A stretch of 64,000 bases of DNA from Nonomuraea pusilla (GTDB lineage: Bacteria; Actinomycetota; Actinomycetes; Streptosporangiales; Streptosporangiaceae). The notes beneath the pieces were generated by a model. It worked only from the letters and a program-made list of their open reading frames with translations, did no database searches and was not told the DNA's origin. A program made the position numbers and the translations under genes. Numbering within the stretch: position 1 is the stretch's first letter; every line of letters begins with the position of its first letter. Location: positions 310,001-374,000 of the forward strand of contig NZ_FOBF01000005.1 in assembly GCF_900109355.1 (NCBI RefSeq), written 5' to 3'. This document shows positions 25,293 through 33,789 of this stretch, in pieces.

Positions 25293-27051
25293 ATCCACCG
25301 AGAGAAGACGCTGAGGTGGGTACGGTGCGGGGTTCGAGGCTGGAACGCTCCATCGATGGCCGGGGTCCTGGCGGCACGGGTTCGTCAGCCGAGAGAGGTA
25401 GGCCGCGTCCCTTTCGTGACCTTCCCATGCGGGGCCTCCGACCTCGGGCGGGGCCGACGACCTCGGGCGGGGCCGACGACCTCGGGCGGGGCGCTGCCTC
25501 GGAGCGCGGCGGTTCGGCACCGTTCCAGCCCGGGGGGAGACCGGACGGCCGGTGACCGACCCGTGACAAGGAATCGGGAATCCCACCTGACTCCAAGGTC
25601 GGCTCCCGCAGCTCTCCAAGCCAGGCAGACCCCAGGGTCGGCTCCTGGAGTCCTCGGATGGCCGGCTCTCTCAGAATTCCAGGGCCGGCTCCGCGTGGCC
25701 CCTCAAGGTGGGTAGACCTTCAGGGCTGGCTCCGGCAGCCCTTCAAGAGCCTGCTTCTCAGACTGCAGAGGTTGGCCCCCGCAGACCTCCAAGGTGCGGG
25801 CACCTCCCGAGCCTGCTTCTCAGGCTTTCTACGCCGGCTCCCGCAGGCTTCCAAGGTTGGCGCCCTCAGGCCTTCGAGCCCGAATCTTCTGATTAGCATC
25901 AGGCGGCTCCTCCAGAACCGGCTCCTCCGGGCGTGCTGGGCGGATCCCGGAGGGTGGTTGTTCTGATTCTGGCCCGAGCGACCCGCTGGGTGGTCCTGAG
26001 GCTTGCGGCGCAGTTCGGTCCGGACACCCGGATGCCTGCCGGTGGTACCGGACCCCGGTGGAGCAGGGGAGCCCAGAGTGGTGATCGCTACTGGGTTGGT
26101 TGTATGGCCGTACGCCGCCCCAGCCATGCTCCAGACGGTGAGCGGAGCGGCCCCACGGCACCGTCCCCAAAGGTCCCCGTACCGGGCCCGCCTGGCAGGC
26201 GCCGCCGTCTCGGAGGGAGCCTGAGGTGGGCCGGGCCGGCGTTCGTGCTCGGTTCGAATGGTGGGTCGCGCTCGCTGATACTGACCAGAGGGGTTGGGCT
26301 TCGGCGGTGGTGGTCACCGCCGGATGACAGGGCGCTCATGTCCGGTTCGCTCGGCCAAGTGCTTGCTTGGCTGAGGCTTTCCGGTCCGCATTGTTCCATG
26401 TGCGCCCTCGGGCGCTGCCGATCTCGTTCCGCGTCCGTGGGAGGACTGGCGCGTGTGGCCGTCTTCGGCTTGATTGGTGCCGCCGCTTGGAACCTTATGC
26501 CCAGCTGCTCATACTCCTAGCGGCCTGCCTGGCTGGGACACGGGCCAATGGGGGTCCAACTGCTATGGGACTTCGGCGGAGGGTTTCTCGGGTGTTGAAG
26601 GCAAGGCGTCCGGTCCGAATGGGGATTTCGCGGCTTAGTTGTTCAGGTAAGGGGGTTTCGCTTCAGTAAGAATGGGAAAAGTAATTTACTCGTCTCTTGG
26701 TCCAGGCGCTTTCCCTGTTTGCTCGGGTCTCGCGTCGCCGGGGCCCGCCTGTTCGGGCTTGTGCGGGGCTGTAGTGCGGCTGTCAGGGGTGGGCGTGCGC
26801 ATGTGACGGCATTGCGCCCGGCGGGGGAGTTCGTGGCACAGCGCGGCGCTCAGGGCGTTGGGATGCGGGCCGGTGTCCTCGCCGCGGGTGCCAGTGTTGG
26901 AACGCCGCCGTCCGGCATGTGGGCCGCAACTACCTGCGCGCCGCGAAGAACTACACCGCCGCCACCCCGCACCTGCCGGCCCAGGCGCTTGGCGGCGGGT
27001 TGGCCGCCGCGATCGACGGCATGAGATTGCGTGGTCCCCGTCCCAGCTTTT
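25293..27051. other. gene desert with degenerate repeats
   Basis: I see no supported gene. A 19-bp unit (ACCTCGGGCGGGGCCGACG) is repeated 2.7 times from 25441. From about 25585 to 25925 there is an irregular repeat built around CCAAGGTCGGCTCCCGCAG-like segments alternating with GAGCCTGCTTCTCAG. The stretch 26100-26800 has lower, uneven GC and scattered stops in all frames. It looks like decayed DNA at the edge of an insertion. Confidence 0.65.
25441..25492. repeat. 19-bp tandem repeat
   Basis: Two full copies and a partial third of ACCTCGGGCGGGGCCGACG in direct tandem, in the non-coding region after the bldG operon. Confidence 0.85.
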
Positions 27052-27246
27052 GATGGCCGAACCCAACCGGAAACACTTCGGACCCAAACGCGGAATGACG
27101 CTCCTGAACGCGATCAACGATCAAGCGTTCGGGTCGGCCATGAACGTCCAGTTCGCCGACATCAGCGGTGACGGCAAAGCCGACTGTCTGGTCATCTATG
27201 ACGGCGGCTCGGTCCGCGCCTGGCTGAACCGCGGCGGCAACTGTGA
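27052..27246 (+). pseudogene. fragment of a VCBS/FG-GAP repeat protein
   Basis: One frame from ATG 27052 reads through GFGSAMNVQ-like context to FADISGDGKADCLVIYDGG and then VRAWLNRGGN, with GC-rich codons. FADxxGDGKADyLv is the hallmark of VCBS/FG-GAP calcium-binding blades of large secreted proteins. Here only one blade remains, and the frame then runs into the 3' end of the convergent FAD oxidoreductase gene. Just upstream (26900-27010) a different frame with good codon use (YLRAAKNYTAATPHLPAQ) may be another piece. Confidence 0.5.
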
Positions 27247-27277
27247 ACCATCCCACGGACCACGGCCCGGTCCCCGC

Positions 27278-28474
27278 TTACGCGAGCGCCTTCTCGGCCG
27301 ACACACCCGGCGTGGCGGCCAGGCGGCGCTTGCGCTTGGGCAGGCCGAAGGTCGGGTGCGAGATGCCCCACAGCGATATCTGGAGGATGCCCGACTTGAT
27401 CCGCGCGGCCTTCCGGCCGCCCACGTACTTCGGCTTCGCTCGCGCTTCGTCGTCGACCATCTGCAGGATCCCGTCCCGCCGTCCGAGGCTGATGTGGTTG
27501 CCAGGGTAGTCCAGCTTGCTCTTCGCAATCTCGCGGCCGGTCAGGCGTCCCACGATCGCGTCCGTGGCCTGCCGGCCGGTGGAGCCGGCCGACGCGCAGG
27601 ACATCGGCAGCGGCCGGCCGTTGTCGCCGATGGCGTGGGCGCTGTCGCCGGCGGCGTAGACGTTCGGGTGCGAGACCGACCGCATGGTGTCGTCGACGAC
27701 GATCTGACCGTTCTCGGTGACCTTCAGCCCGCTGGCGGCGGCGATGGGGCTGACCGAGAACCCGGCCGTCCACACGGTTGCGTCGGACGCCAGGGCGGTG
27801 CCGTCGGCGCACAGCACCCGCGTCGCTTCGACGGCTTCGACGCTGGTGTGCTCCAGAACGGTGATGCCCAGCCGGTCGCAGGCCTGACGCAGGTGGCTGC
27901 GGGCTCCGTCGGAGAGCCGGGCGCCGAGCTCGCCGCGGGCGATGAGCGCCACCGACAGGCTGGGCCTGGATTCGGCGAACTCGGTGGCGGTCTCGATGCC
28001 GGTCAACCCGTCGCCGACGACCAGCACCCTCCCGCCTCCGCCCCGCCTGACCAGCCTGTCCAGGCGCTCGCGCAGGCGCAGCGCCGCGGGGCGGGCGGTG
28101 ACGTGGAAGGCGTGCTCGGCCACGCCGGGGACGCCGTGGTCGGCGACGTGGCTGCCGAGTGCGTAGACAAGCGTGTCGTAGCCGAGTTCGCCGCCGTCGG
28201 CGCCAGCGATGGCGACGACCTGGCGCTCGGGGTCGACGGCGGTGACCCGGGCCAGGCGCAGCCGTATCCCCGTGCCGGCGAAGACGTCGGCGAGTTTTGG
28301 AGCCTCGATCTCGTGGCCGGCCGCGAGCTGGTGCAGCCGCAATCGCTCAACGAAGTCCGGCTCAGCGTTGACCACGGTGATCTCGGTGTCCGCCGGGGAC
28401 AGCCGGCGGGTCAGGTTCCCGGCCACGTAGGCTCCGGCATAGCCGGCGCCCACGACGACGATGCGGTGCTTCAT
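27278..28474 (-). CDS. FAD-dependent NAD(P)H oxidoreductase, NDH-2-like
   Basis: This 398-residue two-Rossmann flavoprotein has an N-terminal FAD motif VVVGAGYAGAYVAGNL, an NAD(P)H motif VLVVGDGLTGIETATEF near residue 148, and the FAD-binding VYAAGDSAHAIGD near 290. It resembles type II NADH dehydrogenases and related pyridine-nucleotide disulfide oxidoreductase-fold enzymes but lacks redox-active cysteines and an obvious C-terminal membrane anchor. ATG 28474 has an AGGAG site. It is 51 bases after an SDR gene on the same strand, and the pair is divergent from an ECF41-type sigma gene, the usual genomic partner arrangement for that sigma group. Confidence 0.8.
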   Translation of the reverse strand: MKHRIVVVGAGYAGAYVAGNLTRRLSPADTEITVVNAEPDFVERLRLHQLAAGHEIEAPKLADVFAGTGIRLRLARVTAVDPERQVVAIAGADGGELGYDTLVYALGSHVADHGVPGVAEHAFHVTARPAALRLRERLDRLVRRGGGGRVLVVGDGLTGIETATEFAESRPSLSVALIARGELGARLSDGARSHLRQACDRLGITVLEHTSVEAVEATRVLCADGTALASDATVWTAGFSVSPIAAASGLKVTENGQIVVDDTMRSVSHPNVYAAGDSAHAIGDNGRPLPMSCASAGSTGRQATDAIVGRLTGREIAKSKLDYPGNHISLGRRDGILQMVDDEARAKPKYVGGRKAARIKSGILQISLWGISHPTFGLPKRKRRLAATPGVSAEKALA

Positions 28475-28525
28475 GTGTCGCTCCTGTCGGTTCGCTTGCT
28501 CTGGGTGAGTTGACTCGGCCGTGCG

Positions 28526-29377
28526 TCACCGGTTCTCTTGATCGAGGTTGCCGTGAGCCTGCGCCGACAGGTCCTGCCAGTCGGCCCAGGTCTTGAGCCG
28601 GTCGGCGTACACCTGCTGGAGCATCGGGTAGAAGCCCAGGCCGAAGAGCACCCGCAGCGGCGGGTCGTCCGAGTCGACGATCTTGAGGAGCGCCTGGGCC
28701 GCGGCGGCCGGGTCGCCGGCGGGCTGCTTTCCCGCGAATGCGGCGATGCGCCGGCGAAGGCCGTCGTAGATCGGGTTGGGCTCGGCCAGGTGGCCGTTGT
28801 TCAGCGGGTCGGGGTTCCTGCCGGACCTGGTGGCGAAGCCGCCGGGCTCGATCACGGTCACCTTGACGCCGAAGTCGGCGATCTCTTGGGCGAGGGATTC
28901 GTTGAGGGCTTCCAGGGCCCACTTGGAGGCGCTGTAGGCGCCGCTGAGCGGCATGGCGATGAGGCCGGCGGCCGAGGACAGCTGGATGACGTGCCCCGAA
29001 CCCTGCTCGCGCAGGTAGGGCAGCGCGGCCTGGATCACCCACACCGCGCCGAACAGGTTGGTCTCCAGTTGGTCGCGCAGTTGCCGCTCGGTCAGCTCCT
29101 CGATCGCGCCGACCTGGGCGTAGCCGGCGTTGTTCACGATGACGTCGAGCCGGCCGAAGTGCTCCTTGGCCCGCTTCACACTCTCGAAGACGGCGCCCTT
29201 GTCGGTCACGTCCAGCTCAAGCGGAAGCACCGCCTCGCCGTAGGCGGACACCAACTCGTCAAGGCCCGCGACGGTCCGTGCGGCCGCGGCCACCTCGTCG
29301 CCACGCGACAGGGCGGCCTCGATGAAGGAGCGGCCCAGGCCGCGAGACGAACCAGTGACGAACCAGACCTTGCTCAT
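28526..29377 (-). CDS. short-chain dehydrogenase/reductase
   Basis: This 283-residue classical SDR has the cofactor motif TGSSRGLG (residues 8-15), NNAG, and the catalytic Ser/Tyr/Lys in LSSAAG and YSASK. The Asp/Arg after strand 2 is AAARTV, suggesting NADP(H) preference. ATG 29377 gives MSKVWFVTGSSRG; longer readings add a sequence without coding support. First gene of an SDR-flavoprotein operon, downstream of a candidate ECF41 promoter at 29503-29529. Substrate unknown. Confidence 0.85.
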   Translation of the reverse strand: MSKVWFVTGSSRGLGRSFIEAALSRGDEVAAAARTVAGLDELVSAYGEAVLPLELDVTDKGAVFESVKRAKEHFGRLDVIVNNAGYAQVGAIEELTERQLRDQLETNLFGAVWVIQAALPYLREQGSGHVIQLSSAAGLIAMPLSGAYSASKWALEALNESLAQEIADFGVKVTVIEPGGFATRSGRNPDPLNNGHLAEPNPIYDGLRRRIAAFAGKQPAGDPAAAAQALLKIVDSDDPPLRVLFGLGFYPMLQQVYADRLKTWADWQDLSAQAHGNLDQENR

Positions 29378-29502
29378 GATGTCTTTCCGTTCTTCCTGCG
29401 TTGGCGGTTGTGCGGCGGTCACCACGCAACGGGGCCGAGGCGATCAGCTGGGGGGAGTTGTGCGCTGCGCGCATCGTTCTCGTGGCGTCCTGGCGACCAT
29501 GC

Positions 29503-29529
29503 GGCGTCGACGCCCCGAACTTTGTGACA
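29503..29529 (-). promoter_or_regulatory. candidate ECF41-type promoter for the SDR/flavoprotein operon
   Basis: On the minus strand TGTCACA (29529-29523) is followed after exactly 16 bases by CGCC (29506-29503). The reported ECF41 consensus is TGTCACA-N16-CGTC. It lies about 125 bases upstream of the SDR start. Confidence 0.55.
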
Positions 29530-29563
29530 GTCCGGTCGTGTGACGTGTGTCACCGCTCACCGG

Positions 29564-29590
29564 TGTCACACAGCGGCGGGCGCCGGCGCC
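29564..29590 (+). promoter_or_regulatory. candidate ECF41-type promoter for the sigma gene
   Basis: TGTCACA at 29564-29570, 16 bases, then CGCC at 29587-29590, ending 25 bases before the sigma-factor GTG. It suggests autoregulation. Confidence 0.55.
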
Positions 29591-29614
29591 TTGTGCATGG
29601 AGCAGGAGTAGCGG

Positions 29615-30577
29615 GTGAACAGGCAGGAGCCAGGAATGAACGGGCGCGAGGATGCAACGACGGGCACAGCCGAGCCGACGGCGGGTGGCGGCCGAACGGA
29701 CCCGGCGACCGAGGCATTCCTCGCCCATCGCAATCTGCTGTTCACCGTCGCTTACGAGATGCTCGGCTCGGCGGCCGACGCCGAAGACGCCCTGCAGGAG
29801 ACCTGGCTGCGGTGGATGAAGGTCGACCTGGAGCAGGTGCTCGACCAGCGCGCCTACCTGGTGCGGATCGTCACCCGGCGCTCGCTCGACCGGCTGCGTG
29901 CCATGAAGCGCCGCAAGGAGGCGTATGTCGGCCCCTGGTTGCCCGAGCCGCTGCTCACCGCGCCGGACGTGGCCGAGGACGTCGAGCTCGCCGAGAGTGT
30001 GTCGATGGCGCTGATGCTCGTCCTGGAGACGCTGTCGCCGACCGAGCGTGCCGTCTTCGTGCTGCGCGAGGTCTTCGACGTCGGCTACGACGAGATCGCC
30101 GCCGCCGTCGGCAAGACCCCCGCGACCGTGCGCCAGATCGCGCACCGCGCCCGGCGGCACGTCGATGCCCGCCGCCCGCGCGAGATGGTCTCCCCGAGTC
30201 AGACCCGGGCAGTGCTGGCCTCGTTCCAGCGCGCGGTCGAGACCAGGGACCTGCAGGGCCTGCTCGACGTGCTCGCCCCCGAAGTCGTCCTGATCAGCGA
30301 CGGTGGCGGCGTCAAGCAGGCCGCTCCGCGGCCGATCATCGGCGCCGGCAAGGTGGCCCGCATGATCGTCAGCGGCCTTGGCAAGGCCCAGATCGCGCTC
30401 GCCGGCGAGCTCACCGTGGTCAACGGCAACCCGGCACTCCTCCTGCACGTGGACGGCGACATCGACGGCGTCATAGCAGCCCGTGTCGAGGACGCCCGCA
30501 TCGCCGGCCTCTACTACGTCCGCAACCCGCGGAAGCTGACCCGCATCGCATCGGAGACCCCACTCACGCTGAGGTGA
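29615..30577 (+). CDS. ECF41-type (SigJ-like) RNA polymerase sigma factor
   Basis: This 320-residue extracytoplasmic-function sigma factor has region 2 (FLAHRNLLFTVAYEMLGSAADAED) and region 4 (LSPTERAVFVLREVFDVGYD). It also has a fused C-terminal SnoaL-like domain with the ECF41 marks YVGPWLPEPL in the linker, DGGG and a terminal NPRKL. ECF41 sigmas have no anti-sigma factor; the C-terminal domain regulates them, and they usually sit beside carboxymuconolactone decarboxylase, oxidoreductase or epimerase genes. Here an SDR and a flavoprotein are divergent. GTG 29615 has AGGAG upstream; ATG 29636 also has a good site. Confidence 0.88.
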   Translation: MNRQEPGMNGREDATTGTAEPTAGGGRTDPATEAFLAHRNLLFTVAYEMLGSAADAEDALQETWLRWMKVDLEQVLDQRAYLVRIVTRRSLDRLRAMKRRKEAYVGPWLPEPLLTAPDVAEDVELAESVSMALMLVLETLSPTERAVFVLREVFDVGYDEIAAAVGKTPATVRQIAHRARRHVDARRPREMVSPSQTRAVLASFQRAVETRDLQGLLDVLAPEVVLISDGGGVKQAAPRPIIGAGKVARMIVSGLGKAQIALAGELTVVNGNPALLLHVDGDIDGVIAARVEDARIAGLYYVRNPRKLTRIASETPLTLR

Positions 30578-30675
30578 TCCGTCAGCCGCCGTGCCTTGAT
30601 CAGGGCATCGCGACATTGCGGAGCATCCCGAGCGAAGGCATCCACTCATCGGCACACGTGCGTACCGGCCTGCCC

Positions 30676-30702
30676 CGTCACCGTGTGAATCACACAAACG
30701 TT
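30676..30702 (+). promoter_or_regulatory. weak ECF41-like promoter pattern
   Basis: CGTCACC (30676-30682), 16 bases, then CGTT (30699-30702), 17 bases before an ATG with an AGGAG site. The spacer contains the palindrome GTGTGAATCACAC. Two mismatches to the consensus make this the weakest of the set. Confidence 0.35.
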
Positions 30703-30719
30703 GTATTCGAGGAGTAGAC

Positions 30720-31081
30720 ATGGCCGTTCAGGCCCCGCTGGCAGCCGACACACCACCGTCACCCTGGTTGACGGTGCTCAGGGCGGTCGTCCTGCTCCCT
30801 GTCAAATACTTCGACCCCACTCGTCCGGCCTCCTTGGCCGACTGCTGCCGCCCGGGGCGGGTGGCCAGTTGCTGCGCTCCACCGCGTTCTTCGACGGCCA
30901 CGGCGCCACCCACTCCGTCATCGTCCTGGTCATCTGGCTCATGCTCGGTGCCATGCTGTGCCTGGCCAGCGGCCTGTGCGCGCCGTGCCGCCACCGTCTC
31001 CACGGGCCCCATGAGGACGGCCGCATCACAGGCCTCTCCTACGCGTCCGCGATCCGGAGATGTCGTCCCCAGCGGATCTGA
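30720..31081 (+). pseudogene. remnant of a multi-pass membrane protein (YhgE/DUF3533-like)
   Basis: ATG 30720 with AGGAG 10 bases upstream starts MAVQAPLAADTPPSPWLTVL, then coding character is lost. In another frame, 30840-30990 encodes LLPPGAGGQLLRSTAFFDG followed by a hydrophobic helix (SVIVLVIWLMLGAMLCLASG). The RSTAFFDG segment resembles the C-terminal end of actinobacterial YhgE/Pip or DUF3533 permease-like proteins. The two pieces are out of frame and the whole middle is missing, so this is an internally deleted gene. Confidence 0.5.
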
Positions 31082-31263
31082 GACTCCGCATCACCCCGCG
31101 ATGAACACCGGTGACGAGACGGCCCACAGCCTCGGGGTGACACGGACGCGACGGTGCGCGACAGACGCCTGCCGCCCTACGCGGAACCGGCGGTGTCGAT
31201 CATGCTCCCGAGGCCGCCACAAGCAGAACAAAGTCCGCCAGAGCTCATACTGGGAGGTCATTC

Positions 31264-32493
31264 ATGACGAGGAACGTAGCCGACACCGGCGAACTGGCCG
31301 GTCTGGAACTGCCGGTCGGGCGGAGCTGCCCGTTCACCCCGCCCGCCGCCTACGAGCGACTGCGCGAGCAGGCGCCGATCAACAAGGTCCGGCTGGCAGG
31401 CGGCGGCGAGGCGTGGTGGGTGTCCGGGCATGAGGAGGCCCGGGCCGTCCTCATCGACAGCCGCTTCTCCTCCGACAAACGAAAGGACGGCTTCCCGCTC
31501 TACACCCTGGATGCGGCGACCCTGCAGCAGCTCCGCAGCCAGCCGCCGTTGATGCTCGGCATGGACGGCGCGGAGCACGCCGCGGCGCGTCGCGCGGTGA
31601 TCGGCGAGTTCACCGTGAGGCGGCTGGCCGCACTGCGCCCGCGGATCCAGGACATCGTCGACCACTTCATCGACGACATGCTCGCCGCCGACCAGCAGCC
31701 GGTCGACCTGGTGCAGGCGCTGTCCCTGCCGGTGCCCTCGCTGGTCATCTGCGAACTGCTCGGCGTCCCCTACACCGACCACGACTTCTTCCAGAGCCGC
31801 ACCGCCATGATGGTGCGCCGGACCTCGCTGGAGGACCGGCAGCGAGCCTTCACCGAACTGCGCGCCTACATCGACGACCTGATCACCCGCAAGGAGTCCG
31901 AACCCGACGACGACCTGTTCAGCCGGCAGATCGCCCGGCAACGCCAGGAGGGCACCGTAGACCACGCGGGCCTGGTGAGCCTGGCCTTCCTGCTGCTGAC
32001 CGCCGGACACGAGACCACGGCGAACATGATCTCCCTCGGCGTGGTCGGGCTGCTCAGCCATCCGAAGCAACTGGCCGCGGTCAAAGCCGACCCGAGCAGG
32101 ACGCCCATGGCCGTGGAGGAACTGCTGCGCTACTTCACCATCGCCGACGGGGTCACCTCCCGGGTGGCCACCGAAGACGTGGAGATCGGCGAGGTGAGCA
32201 TCAAGGCCGGCGAGGGCGTCATCGTCTCGATGCTGTCGGCCAACTGGGACCCGGCGGCGTTCGAGGACCCGGGCGAACTGGATGTCGAGCGTGGGGCCCG
32301 CCACCACCTCGCCTTCGGATTCGGCCCGCATCAGTGCCTCGGCCAGAACCTGGCCCGGATGGAACTGCAGATCGTCTTCGACACGCTGTTCCGTCGCATC
32401 CCCACTCTGCGGCTTGCCGCACCGGCCGAGGACCTGCCGTTCAAGACCGACGCCGTCATCTACGGCGTTCACGAACTCCCGGTCACCTGGTGA
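31264..32493 (+). CDS. cytochrome P450, CYP105-like
   Basis: This 409-residue soluble bacterial P450 has an I-helix LLTAGHETTANM with the acid-alcohol pair, a K-helix EELLR (ExxR) and a heme-binding loop FGFGPHQCLGQNLAR with Cys358 as thiolate ligand. The loop is typical of CYP105 and relatives. A GGGAGGT site lies upstream of ATG 31264. It needs electrons from a ferredoxin and reductase; a ferredoxin fragment follows 8 bases after the stop but is broken. Substrate unknown; with flanking SDRs it may have been part of a small xenobiotic or secondary-metabolite pathway. Confidence 0.93.
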   Translation: MTRNVADTGELAGLELPVGRSCPFTPPAAYERLREQAPINKVRLAGGGEAWWVSGHEEARAVLIDSRFSSDKRKDGFPLYTLDAATLQQLRSQPPLMLGMDGAEHAAARRAVIGEFTVRRLAALRPRIQDIVDHFIDDMLAADQQPVDLVQALSLPVPSLVICELLGVPYTDHDFFQSRTAMMVRRTSLEDRQRAFTELRAYIDDLITRKESEPDDDLFSRQIARQRQEGTVDHAGLVSLAFLLLTAGHETTANMISLGVVGLLSHPKQLAAVKADPSRTPMAVEELLRYFTIADGVTSRVATEDVEIGEVSIKAGEGVIVSMLSANWDPAAFEDPGELDVERGARHHLAFGFGPHQCLGQNLARMELQIVFDTLFRRIPTLRLAAPAEDLPFKTDAVIYGVHELPVTW

Positions 32494-32500
32494 GCAGGAC

Positions 32501-32545
32501 ATGACGCGCATCAAAGCGGACACCCGTCTCTGCGTCGGCTCCGCC
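32501..32545 (+). pseudogene. truncated P450-partner ferredoxin
   Basis: ATG 32501 encodes MTRIKADTRLCVGSA, which matches the first 15 residues of 3Fe-4S ferredoxins next to CYP105 genes (pattern IxADxxLCVGSGQC). After the first cysteine the similarity stops abruptly and the sequence enters the promoter region of the next SDR gene. The remaining cysteines are missing, so it cannot bind a cluster. Confidence 0.55.
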
Positions 32546-32568
32546 CTGCCCCGGGTGGACCACGCGTC

Positions 32569-32595
32569 CGTCACAGGAATCGGGTCGGCACCGTC
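32569..32595 (+). promoter_or_regulatory. candidate ECF41-type promoter for the downstream SDR
   Basis: CGTCACA at 32569-32575, exactly 16 bases, then CGTC at 32592-32595, 36 bases before the SDR ATG. One mismatch to TGTCACA-N16-CGTC. Confidence 0.55.
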
Positions 32596-32630
32596 ACATG
32601 GTCGTGAGTACAACGACGTCAGGAGAGAAC

Positions 32631-33359
32631 ATGACCTCAGCATTGATCTCTGGAGCGAACAAAGGCCTGGGCTACGAGGCGGCACGTAGGCTCGGAGAGC
32701 TGGGCTGGACGGTCTTCCTCGGCTCACGCGACGAGGGCCGGGGAAGGGCCGCCGCGCAGAAGCTGGCCGCCCAGGGCGCACACGTCATCATGGTCCCGTT
32801 GGACGTGACCTCGGAGGAGTCGGTGGCCGGGGCCGTGCGGCTGGTCCGGGAGCACACCGACCGGATCGACGTGCTGATCAACAACGCCGGCACGCCGGGC
32901 GGCGGTGTCAACCCGGCGGACGCGACGGCCAAGGACATCCACGCCGTCTACGACACCAATGTGTACGGCCCGGTCCGGGTCACGCACGCGTTCCTGCCGC
33001 TGTTGCAGGCGGCCGAAAACCCGCGGGTGGTGATGGTCACCGGCGCCGGGGGGTCTGTCGCCGTCGTGACGGACCCCAGGCAAGCCGTCTCGAAGATGTA
33101 CGAACTCGCCTACACCTCGTCGAAGGCGGCGCTGAACATGATCACCGTCCGATACGCCCAGGCGCTGCCGGCCATCAAGTTCAACGCGGTGACCCCCGGA
33201 GAGGTCGCCAACGGCAGGTTCACCGCCACCGACATGAACATCCACACGGGCGAGCTGACGGTCACCGAGGGCAGTGATCCGATCATCGAGCTCGCGACGC
33301 TCGCGTCTGACGGGCCGACCGGGATCTTCATCGATCGCCTCGGCTCCATCCCCTGGTAG
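32631..33359 (+). CDS. short-chain dehydrogenase/reductase
   Basis: This 242-residue SDR has the cofactor motif SGANKGLGYEAARRL, NNAG at about residue 83, TGAGGS for the catalytic Ser region and YTSSKAAL for Tyr/Lys. The arginine in GSRDEGRG suggests NADPH use, as in carbonyl-reductase-like SDRs. ATG 32631 has an AGGAG site 7 bases upstream. It follows the P450 and the ferredoxin fragment but appears to have its own ECF41-like promoter. Confidence 0.88.
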   Translation: MTSALISGANKGLGYEAARRLGELGWTVFLGSRDEGRGRAAAQKLAAQGAHVIMVPLDVTSEESVAGAVRLVREHTDRIDVLINNAGTPGGGVNPADATAKDIHAVYDTNVYGPVRVTHAFLPLLQAAENPRVVMVTGAGGSVAVVTDPRQAVSKMYELAYTSSKAALNMITVRYAQALPAIKFNAVTPGEVANGRFTATDMNIHTGELTVTEGSDPIIELATLASDGPTGIFIDRLGSIPW

Positions 33360-33397
33360 AACATCGCAGAAGGGAGAGACCGCTGGGCAGGGGTTGG

Positions 33398-33620
33398 TGC
33401 CGTCGCAGGCTCCTGACCACCGCCGCCAACCGCGAAAGCGCGCGGCGGCAGGTGTTCGGGGAGCAGCCCGATGACCAACGGCTGTGGGTCGAGACCGGCG
33501 AGCCCTGGTAGGCCCAGGGCCTGAACACGGTCACGGCCGCCAAGGTCGACCGGTACGTGGCCGCGGTGGAGGCGTTCGCGGCAAGTGACACGGTCGTCCT
33601 GGCGCTGGCCGATGAGCCGC
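33398..33620 (+). pseudogene. decayed gene fragment with in-frame amber stop
   Basis: One frame shows strong actinomycete codon use across about 74 codons (RLLTTAANRESARRQVFGEQ, then RLWVETGEPW, TAG at 33509-33511, then AQGLNTVTAAKVDRYVAAVE). The same frame stays coding-like on both sides of the stop, so a point mutation has interrupted a gene. No start or end is intact. I do not recognise the family. Confidence 0.45.
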
Positions 33621-33789
33621 CGCGGGCACGATCGAGGCGACGCCGGCCAGGTCGGACCTGGAACTGGGCGTGGAGACCTTGGACGCTCGCGGGGGGCCGA
33701 CGGGCCTCTGCCGGGGGAGGTATCGGGCCTGCGAGGGGGAGGCGCCGGAGGAGGCGGGGCTGGAGGCGCGGCCGGGGTGAGCACGTCAT

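Noticed and set aside
25933..26520. 195-codon plus-strand frame in the gene desert
   Set aside because: Codon use is random, with no start signal and no recognisable fold; overlapping frames on both strands look equally good.
30683..30695. GTGTGAATCACAC as a Crp binding site
   Set aside because: Crp sites need TGTGA and TCACA separated by six bases; here the gap is one base. It also lies within the spacer of a weak ECF41-like promoter.
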